DNA from: Qipengyuania sediminis
GTDB taxonomy: Bacteria > Pseudomonadota > Alphaproteobacteria > Sphingomonadales > Sphingomonadaceae
Length of the DNA stretch: 64,000 nucleotides
Reading direction: 5' to 3'
Assembly (NCBI RefSeq): GCF_004358425.1
Contig: NZ_CP037948.1
Span: 2,123,501 to 2,187,500, forward strand
Shown: positions 57,724 through 64,000 of the stretch, piece after piece
How positions within the stretch are numbered: position 1 is the stretch's first letter
How the letters are laid out: every line of letters begins with the position of its first letter
Position numbers and translations under genes: made by a program
Notes under the pieces: model-generated
Databases searched by the model: none
Seen by the model: the letters and a program-made list of their open reading frames with translations, nothing else
Told to the model about the DNA's origin: nothing

Positions 57724-59022
57724 ATGGACAACCTCACCCCCAAGGCGATCGTCGCCGCGCTCGACGAGCATATCGTCGGCCAGAAGGATGCCAAGCGCGC
57801 GGTCGCGGTGGCGCTGCGCAACCGCTGGCGGCGGCAGCGCTTGGGCCCCGAGCTGCGCGACGAGGTCACGCCCAAGAACATCCTGATGATCGGCCCGACG
57901 GGTTGCGGCAAGACCGAGATCAGCCGGCGGCTGGCGAAGCTTGCCGAAGCGCCCTTCGTCAAGGTCGAGGCGACCAAGTTCACCGAGGTCGGCTATGTCG
58001 GCCGCGACGTCGAACAGATCGCGCGCGATCTCGTCGAGGAGGCGATCCGGCTCGAGAAGGAACGGCGCCGCGAGGCGGTGCGCGAGGCGGCCAGCCAGGC
58101 GGCGATGGACCGCCTGCTTACTGCACTTGTCGGCGACAACGCCAGCGAAGCCACTCGCGAGGCTTTCAAGCAGCGCATCACCGACAATGCGATGAACGAC
58201 ACCGAGGTCGAGATCGAAGTATCCGAAGCGCCCGCCATGCCACTCGACATCCCCGGAATGCCGGGCAGCATGGGCATGATCAACCTCTCCGACATGCTTG
58301 GCAAGGCGATGGGCAAGACGCCGAGCAAGCGCCGCAAGCTCAAGGTCCCCGACGCCTGGGATCGGCTGGTCGAAGAGGAGGCCGAAAAGCGCATGGACCA
58401 AGACGATGTCGCCCGCGTCGCGCTGGACCATGCCGAGACCAATGGCATCGTCTTCCTGGATGAGATCGACAAGATCGCGGTTTCGGATGTGCGCGGGGGC
58501 AGCGTCAGCCGCGAAGGCGTGCAGCGCGATCTGCTGCCGCTGATCGAAGGCACCACGGTCGCCACCAAATACGGGCCGATGAAGACCGATCACGTGCTCT
58601 TCATCGCCAGCGGCGCGTTCCATGTCGCCAAGCCCAGCGACATGCTGCCCGAGCTGCAGGGCCGCCTGCCGATCCGCGTCGAGCTGCGCGCGCTGACCGA
58701 GGCCGATTTCGTGCGCATTCTGAGCGAAACGCGTGCCAATCTGGTCGAACAATACCGCGCGCTGATCGGCACGGAGGATGTCACGCTCGACATACGCGAG
58801 GACGCGATCGCGGAAGTCGCGAAGATCGCCGCGCAGGTCAACGCAAGCGTCGAGAACATCGGCGCGCGGCGGCTGCAGACGGTGATGGAGCGCTTGCTCG
58901 AAGAGATCAGCTTCGAGGCCGAGGACCATGCGGGCGAGACGGTGACGATCGATGGCGCCTATGTGCGCGAGCGCCTGGCCGATCTGGCCGGCAATATGGA
59001 TTTGAGCCGCTACATCCTTTAG
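57724..59022 (+). CDS. hslU: ATP-dependent protease ATPase subunit HslU
   Basis: The 432-residue AAA+ unfoldase has the Walker A motif GPTGCGKTE, Walker B VFLDEID, and the HslU-specific segments [14 protein letters not shown] and [15 protein letters not shown]. The C-terminus is MDLSRYIL, which docks into HslV. The I-domain is the Met-rich segment around residues 130-200. The ATG at 57724 follows hslV closely, giving a standard hslVU operon. Confidence 0.97.
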   Translation: MDNLTPKAIVAALDEHIVGQKDAKRAVAVALRNRWRRQRLGPELRDEVTPKNILMIGPTGCGKTEISRRLAKLAEAPFVKVEATKFTEVGYVGRDVEQIARDLVEEAIRLEKERRREAVREAASQAAMDRLLTALVGDNASEATREAFKQRITDNAMNDTEVEIEVSEAPAMPLDIPGMPGSMGMINLSDMLGKAMGKTPSKRRKLKVPDAWDRLVEEEAEKRMDQDDVARVALDHAETNGIVFLDEIDKIAVSDVRGGSVSREGVQRDLLPLIEGTTVATKYGPMKTDHVLFIASGAFHVAKPSDMLPELQGRLPIRVELRALTEADFVRILSETRANLVEQYRALIGTEDVTLDIREDAIAEVAKIAAQVNASVENIGARRLQTVMERLLEEISFEAEDHAGETVTIDGAYVRERLADLAGNMDLSRYIL

Positions 59023-59123
59023 CCGCTAAGCGAAGATTATCGGCGGTTTGTCGAAGCCGGCGATGGCGCGCTGGCGCGGCGGGCGATAGGGTGCCCCCTC
59101 ACATCACTTTGGGGACGCCACGC

Positions 59124-61940
59124 ATGCTTCGCACTTTCCTTGCCGCCGGTTCGGCGCTGGTCACGCTCGCTGCTGCCGCACCCGCCGCCGCTCAAGCGAG
59201 CCCGCCGTCCTCGATCAAGGCGCCGCGCATCGACTTCACCGAATGGCGCCTGCCCAATGGCCTTCGCGTGATTGCCATCCCCGATACCAAGACCGCCACC
59301 GTCACCACCTCGATGTGGTACGAGGTCGGGTCGAAGCACGATCCGCAGGGCCGCAGCGGCTTCTCGCATCTGTTCGAGCATATTCTCAGCCGCAAGACCG
59401 AGAACATGCCATATAACATGGTCAATCGCCTGACAGAGGATGTGGGCGGCACGCGCAATGCATCCAACAGCGACGACCGGACCAATTATTTCGAGATCGT
59501 CCCCGCGCAATATCTCGAAACGCTGCTTTGGACGCATGCCGAGCGCATGGCGCGCCCTGTCGTGGACAAGGAGGTCTTCGAGACTGAGCGCAATGTGGTC
59601 AAGGAAGAGTTGCGCCAGCGCATCCTCGCCCCGCCCTATGGCCGGGTCCGCATGGTTCTGGCGGAGAACGCCTATGACGTCCTGCCTCAACGGCGGCCCG
59701 GCATCGGCAACATCGCCGAGCTCGATGCGGCGACGCTCGACGATGCCCGTGCCTTCCACCAGGCCTATTACGGGCCGGATACCGCTACGCTGATCGTGGC
59801 AGGCAATTTCGAATTGGCGAAGCTGCGGCGGCTGGTCGATACCTATTTCAAGCCGATCCCACCGCGCGCCAACAAGCTGAGCCTCGCCATCACGGCTAGG
59901 GAGCCGGTGCGCACCGCACCGCGCGAGGTGGTCGCCACCGCCCCGAATGTGCCCTTGCCGGTCGCGGGGATGCTATGGAAACTGCCTGGCGCAAGCGATC
60001 CCGATCTCGCTGCAATTGAGGTGCTCGACGCCGTGCTTTCGAGCGGCGACAATTCGCGGATGCACCGGGCGCTGGTTCGCACCGGAAAGGCGGTCTCCTA
60101 CAATCAGGCGCTGGATACGAGCGAGGAGGGCGGCTATCTCGCCGGTTTCGCGGTCTTGAACCCCACCGCAGACAAGGCCGAGGTGGCGGGTCTTGTCGCC
60201 GCCGAATTTGCGCGGGTGCGCGAACAGGCGGTGACGGCAGCCGAACTTGCCGAAGCCAAGAACGAGCTCTTCGCTGCCTCGCTACGCCAGCGCGAATCCG
60301 CGAGCGGCCGCGCTTTCGAGCTCGGCGAGGCGCTGGTGCTGACCGGCGATCCGCGCGCGGCAGACAAGCGGCTCGACCGGATCGCGGGGATCACCGCGGC
60401 GGATGTGCAGCGGGTGGCGCGCAAATATCTTACCCCGCAAAGCGTGGTGAACTGGCGCTACGAAGCTGGGCCCGACGATCCCAAATCCTACGCCAATCCC
60501 GCGCGCATGCCGGTCTTCGCCAGCGTGCCGCCCGCCACCGGCGCGCCCGCCGTGCTGAGGCCCGAAGGTGAGCGCCAGGCCCCGCCCCCCGCGGGCACGG
60601 CGCCGCAGGTGGCACGAGAGGCGTTTACGCAAGGCACGCTCGGCAATGGCATCCCGGTGATTGTGGCGCAGACGGGCGCGGTGCCGATCGCGTCGATGAC
60701 GCTGGTCCTCCCCGGCGGCAGCGCTACCGATCCCGCCGGCAAGGCCGGGCTCGCCTCGCTCGCCGCGGCCCTCGCCGATCAGGGTACCGCCACCCGCAGC
60801 GCGCCGGAGATCGCCGCCGCGCTCGAGAGCCTGGGCGCGCAGATCAGCGCGACGGACAATCCGGACGGCACCTATGTCAGCCTGACCGCGCCGACCGCGA
60901 ACCTTGCCGCCGCGGGGGCGATCCTGGCCGATGTGGTGCGCAATGCCAGCTATCCGCAGCACGAGCTCGATCTCGAGCGCAAGCGCACCATCGACGGGCT
61001 TCAGGTGGCGCTGAAAGATCCCGGCTCGCTCGCAAACATGGTGGCGACCCGCGTGTTCTATGGCGATGCGGGCTACGGTTCGGTGGCCACCGTAAACTCG
61101 CTACCGCGCATCACGCGCGAGGAGCTCGTCGCCTGGCGGACCAGATGGTGGCATCCTCAGACCGCCAAGATCGTGATCAGCGGCGGGATCGCGCCCGCCC
61201 GCGCCACCGCGCTCGCCGAGCAACTGTTCGGCGACTGGCGGCAGGCACAAGCCCCCGGTGTGGTCTCGCGCGATCCGGCGGGGCCGGCGCGCGCGCCTGC
61301 AACCGTGGTCATCGACATGCCGACGGCGGGCCAGGCGGCGGTCGTTGCCGGGGTGCGCGCGCCGGCGCGAACCAGCGCGGATTACTATCCGCTGGTGCTC
61401 GCCAATGCCGTGCTGGGCGCAGGCTCCAACGGCCGCCTGTTCGAGGAAATCCGCACCAAGCGCGCGCTCAGCTACGGCGCATACAGCGCTTTTCCGAGCC
61501 GCGCCGACGAGACGGTGCTCGCGGCAAGCGCGCAGACCAAGAACGAGACCGCGGACGAGGTCGCGCACGTCATGCTGGGCGAGCTGGGCCGGCTCGGCAC
61601 CTCGCCCGCCGCGGCCGACGCGCTCGAGAGGCGGCGGCTGTTCCTGGGCGGGTCTTTCGCGCGCGCACTGGAGACGAGCGCCGGCTTCAACGGCATCGTC
61701 GCCGGGCTGTTGCTGCAAGGCATCGATCCCAACGAGGCGGCACGCTACGCCGAACGGCTCGCCTCGGTCTCACCCGACGCCGCGGCCGACGTCGCGCGCC
61801 GGTTGGTGACGGGCGAGCGGGCTTCCGTAGTGATCGTGGGCAATGCCAGCGCCTTCCTTGGCGATCTGAAAAAGATCCGTCCGGACGTGACCGTCATCAA
61901 GGCAAGCGATCTGAACCTGGACGCTGGCACGCTGAGATAG
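59124..61940 (+). CDS. Double-domain M16 zinc peptidase, exported
   Basis: The 938-residue protein has a signal peptide (MLRTFLAAGSALVTLAAAAP) and an N-terminal M16 domain with the inverted zinc motif HLFEH (His82, Glu85, His86) and the downstream Glu in ETERNVVKEEL. A second M16-like half starts near residue 505; it lacks HxxEH and is probably the structural half, as in pitrilysin. It is a periplasmic or surface peptidase of the insulinase family. The ATG at 59124 is chosen for the signal. Confidence 0.93.
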   Translation: MLRTFLAAGSALVTLAAAAPAAAQASPPSSIKAPRIDFTEWRLPNGLRVIAIPDTKTATVTTSMWYEVGSKHDPQGRSGFSHLFEHILSRKTENMPYNMVNRLTEDVGGTRNASNSDDRTNYFEIVPAQYLETLLWTHAERMARPVVDKEVFETERNVVKEELRQRILAPPYGRVRMVLAENAYDVLPQRRPGIGNIAELDAATLDDARAFHQAYYGPDTATLIVAGNFELAKLRRLVDTYFKPIPPRANKLSLAITAREPVRTAPREVVATAPNVPLPVAGMLWKLPGASDPDLAAIEVLDAVLSSGDNSRMHRALVRTGKAVSYNQALDTSEEGGYLAGFAVLNPTADKAEVAGLVAAEFARVREQAVTAAELAEAKNELFAASLRQRESASGRAFELGEALVLTGDPRAADKRLDRIAGITAADVQRVARKYLTPQSVVNWRYEAGPDDPKSYANPARMPVFASVPPATGAPAVLRPEGERQAPPPAGTAPQVAREAFTQGTLGNGIPVIVAQTGAVPIASMTLVLPGGSATDPAGKAGLASLAAALADQGTATRSAPEIAAALESLGAQISATDNPDGTYVSLTAPTANLAAAGAILADVVRNASYPQHELDLERKRTIDGLQVALKDPGSLANMVATRVFYGDAGYGSVATVNSLPRITREELVAWRTRWWHPQTAKIVISGGIAPARATALAEQLFGDWRQAQAPGVVSRDPAGPARAPATVVIDMPTAGQAAVVAGVRAPARTSADYYPLVLANAVLGAGSNGRLFEEIRTKRALSYGAYSAFPSRADETVLAASAQTKNETADEVAHVMLGELGRLGTSPAAADALERRRLFLGGSFARALETSAGFNGIVAGLLLQGIDPNEAARYAERLASVSPDAAADVARRLVTGERASVVIVGNASAFLGDLKKIRPDVTVIKASDLNLDAGTLR

Positions 61941-61971
61941 GCGAAGTAGCGGCGCGCGGGGGCGTGGGCCG

Positions 61972-63813
61972 TCACTCGGCGGCAAGCGCCCCGCCCGCAT
62001 CGTCCGCTTGCTGGCGCACCCACATATCGGCGTACAGCCCGTCGCGGCGGAGCAGTTCGCTGTGGGTGCCCGCCTCCGCCAGCCTTCCGCGGTCCAGCAC
62101 GAGGATGCGGTCGGCATCGGCGATGGTGGAAAGCCGATGGGCAATGGCGATCGTTGTGCGGTTGGCGGACACGCGCCGCAGCGTTGCGAGGATGTCCTGC
62201 TCGGTCCGCGAATCCAGCGCGCTGGTCGCTTCATCGAGGAGCAGGATAGGCGGGTCCTTGAGCAGTGTGCGCGCGATCGCGATGCGCTGCTTCTCGCCCC
62301 CCGAAAGCTTGAGCCCGCGCTCCCCGACCTCGGTCTCGAAGCCATCGGGCAGTCCGGCGATCAGAGGCGCGATGGCGGCCGCTTCGGCCGCGGCGGCGAT
62401 CTCGTCATGCGTCGCAGGCCCGTGCTTCTGCGCGCGCCCGTAGGCGATGTTGTAGCCGATGGTGTCGTTGAACAGCACGCTGTCCTGCGGGACGATACCG
62501 ATCTTGGCGCGTAAGGATTCCTGCGTCACCTCGATGATGTTCTGCCCGTCGATGAATATCCGCCCCGCCTGCGGATCGTAGAAGCGGAACAGCAGCCGCA
62601 CGATCGTGCTCTTGCCAGCACCCGAAGGGCCGACGATCGCGGTATGCGAGCCCGCGGGCGCCTCGAAGGTCAGGCCGTGGAGTATGGTGCGCTCAGGCTC
62701 GTAGCCGAAGACGACATGGTCGAAGGTAACCGAAGGACGCCGCACGATCAGCGCGGGCGCGCCGGGGGCGTCCTTGACTTCCGCCTCGGTATCCATCAGC
62801 CGGAACATCGCCGCCATGTCGATCAGCCCCTGGCGGATGGTGCGATAGACCATGCCGAGCATGTCGAGCGGGCGGAAGAGCTGCACGAGGTAGGTGTTCA
62901 CGAACACGAGATCGCCGGTGGTGAAGCGCCCCGCGCTCCAGCCCCAGACCGTATAGGCCATGGCGAAGCCGAGCAGCGCGTTCATGATGATCGCTTGCGC
63001 AATGTTGAGCGCGCCAAGCGAATTCTCGCTGCGGATCGCGGCCTCGGCATAGGCTCGCGCGGCTTTCCCGTAGCGCTCCCCCTCGCGGTCCTCGGCACCG
63101 AAATATTTGACCGTCTCGTAATTCAGCAAGGAATCCACCGCCCGCGCGAGCGCCGTTCCGTCGAGTTCGTTCATCCGCTCGCGCAGCGCGGCGCGCCAGT
63201 CTGTGATCCATCGGGTAACCAGGATGTAGAGCACCACCGCTAGCGCGGTCGCGGCCACCAGTTCGCCGCCGAAATGCAGCCAGAAGATGACCGCCACCGC
63301 GGCGAGCTCGATGATCGTGGGGACAATATTGAAGAGAAGGAAATAGAGCATGGTGTCGATGCTCTTGGTCCCCCGCTCTATGGTCTTGGTGACCTCCCCG
63401 GTGCGGCGTGAGAGATGGAAGCGGAGCGAAAGCTGATGGAGCCGCGAGAATGTATCGACCGCGAGATGCCGGGTCGCGTCCTGTCCGACGCGCTCGAAGG
63501 TAATATTGCGAAGATTGTCGAACACCACACCGGTCAGCCGCCCGGCCGCATAGGCGATGACCAGCGCAAGCGCCGCCATCGCCCCCTCGTTCGCGGGGGT
63601 CGTCATGGTGTCGACCGCGCGCTTGTAGACATAGGGCAGCGCCAGCGAGGTGGCCTTGGCCAGCAGCACGAAAAACATCGCGCCGACGATGCGGCGTTTG
63701 AGGTCGGGCCGGCCCGCCGGCCACAGATAAGGACCGAATCTCTTGAGCGTGCTCCAGCTCCCGGCCTCGCTGCGATCGGGGGGCGGGGCGGTCGGGGCGG
63801 CGGCATCGGTCAC
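61972..63813 (-). CDS. Atm1/ABCB7-type ABC exporter
   Basis: The 613-residue half-transporter has a six-helix membrane domain (RRIVGAMFFVLLAKATSLAL, SRLHQLSLRFHLSRRTGEVT). The ATPase domain has Walker A GPSGAGKST, signature LSGGEKQR, Walker B ILLLDEATS and the H-loop AHRLST. It is closest to Atm1-type exporters of glutathione-bound sulfur or metal species. The GTG at 63813 gives a short acidic and Pro-rich lead; the frame is open back to a TTG at 63900. Neither start has a clear ribosome binding site. Confidence 0.9.
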   Translation of the reverse strand: MTDAAAPTAPPPDRSEAGSWSTLKRFGPYLWPAGRPDLKRRIVGAMFFVLLAKATSLALPYVYKRAVDTMTTPANEGAMAALALVIAYAAGRLTGVVFDNLRNITFERVGQDATRHLAVDTFSRLHQLSLRFHLSRRTGEVTKTIERGTKSIDTMLYFLLFNIVPTIIELAAVAVIFWLHFGGELVAATALAVVLYILVTRWITDWRAALRERMNELDGTALARAVDSLLNYETVKYFGAEDREGERYGKAARAYAEAAIRSENSLGALNIAQAIIMNALLGFAMAYTVWGWSAGRFTTGDLVFVNTYLVQLFRPLDMLGMVYRTIRQGLIDMAAMFRLMDTEAEVKDAPGAPALIVRRPSVTFDHVVFGYEPERTILHGLTFEAPAGSHTAIVGPSGAGKSTIVRLLFRFYDPQAGRIFIDGQNIIEVTQESLRAKIGIVPQDSVLFNDTIGYNIAYGRAQKHGPATHDEIAAAAEAAAIAPLIAGLPDGFETEVGERGLKLSGGEKQRIAIARTLLKDPPILLLDEATSALDSRTEQDILATLRRVSANRTTIAIAHRLSTIADADRILVLDRGRLAEAGTHSELLRRDGLYADMWVRQQADDAGGALAAE

Positions 63814-63944
63814 GAAGCCGTCACTTGGGCGCTGAGCCTGGTTTTGCCAAGGCGAGGTGGGCGGGGACGGCGAGTGAATCGGCGCGCGTGAATCGCGCAA
63901 CCGGGAAGAAACCCCGCATATCCGCTGACTGTGCGCTGGACCCG

Positions 63945-64000
63945 ATGGCCCGCGGCGACGACTTTCCTACAGAAAGGCCATTGGATTACAGTTGCTTGCC
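63945..64000 (+). CDS. Possible 5' end of a gene cut by the right edge
   Basis: An ATG at 63945 opens a frame (MARGDDFPTERPLDYSCL) that runs to the end of the window. There are too few residues to name, and no strong ribosome binding site is seen. Confidence 0.25.
   Translation, partial: MARGDDFPTERPLDYSCL

Overview
The window is a GC-rich chromosomal segment, almost certainly from an alphaproteobacterium of the order Sphingomonadales, probably near Erythrobacteraceae. This is inferred from the crtY-crtI-crtB carotenoid genes, the tandem DUF885 proteins, a TonB-dependent receptor, a ubiquinol-cytochrome c chaperone, and two kinds of dispersed palindromic repeat that I associate with sphingomonads. 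No rRNA, tRNA, insertion sequence or CRISPR array was recognised. The gene content is mostly core metabolism and housekeeping, arranged in short, tightly overlapped operons.

Layout. 1-4.6 kb: the tail of a membrane protein, a methyltransferase, a dicarboxylate symporter, small proteins and a YaiI/UPF0178 protein. 4.6-6.7 kb: an AT-richer island with a GHKL ATPase followed by a PD-(D/E)xK-type nuclease ORF. The two ORFs look like one gene split by a one-base slip in a short poly-C run. This is the best candidate in the window for an accessory, possibly anti-phage, system. 6.7-12.4 kb: thiC with an upstream TPP riboswitch, then a GH130 enzyme and a GT4 glycosyltransferase in overlapping order. 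12.4-18.4 kb: two DUF885 lipoprotein-type hydrolases, an exported amidohydrolase and a MipA-type porin. 18.5-22.9 kb: crtY-crtI-LOG-crtB. 23-32.4 kb: an acyl-CoA carboxylase alpha chain with a mosaic base composition, a Bcr-type exporter, dinB, and a cysD-cysNC-cysQ-pgl-NUDIX operon. 32.4-45.9 kb: a TonB-dependent receptor, then a cell-wall and D-amino-acid group: an AmpG-like permease, DacB, a dipeptide/N-acyl amino acid epimerase, a DUF1611/DgcN-like protein, a LysR regulator and a divergent serine beta-lactamase-like hydrolase. These are followed by aroC, a PagL-like lipid A deacylase and a MATE exporter.

46.2-64 kb: groESL under a CIRCE operator, a class A beta-lactamase-like protein, a small Ala-rich lipoprotein, polA coupled to an HWE-type histidine kinase, an MscS channel, DUF177 (YceD), a bc1 chaperone, BamE, hslVU, a double M16 peptidase and an Atm1-type ABC exporter. 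The start of another gene may lie at the right edge.

A recurring feature is translational coupling through four-base overlaps with non-ATG starts (GTGA or TTGA): crtY/crtI, crtI/LOG, serine hydrolase/aroC, polA/histidine kinase, and the small basic ORF/yaiI. All functions are assigned by reading motifs and family resemblance. No database search was run.
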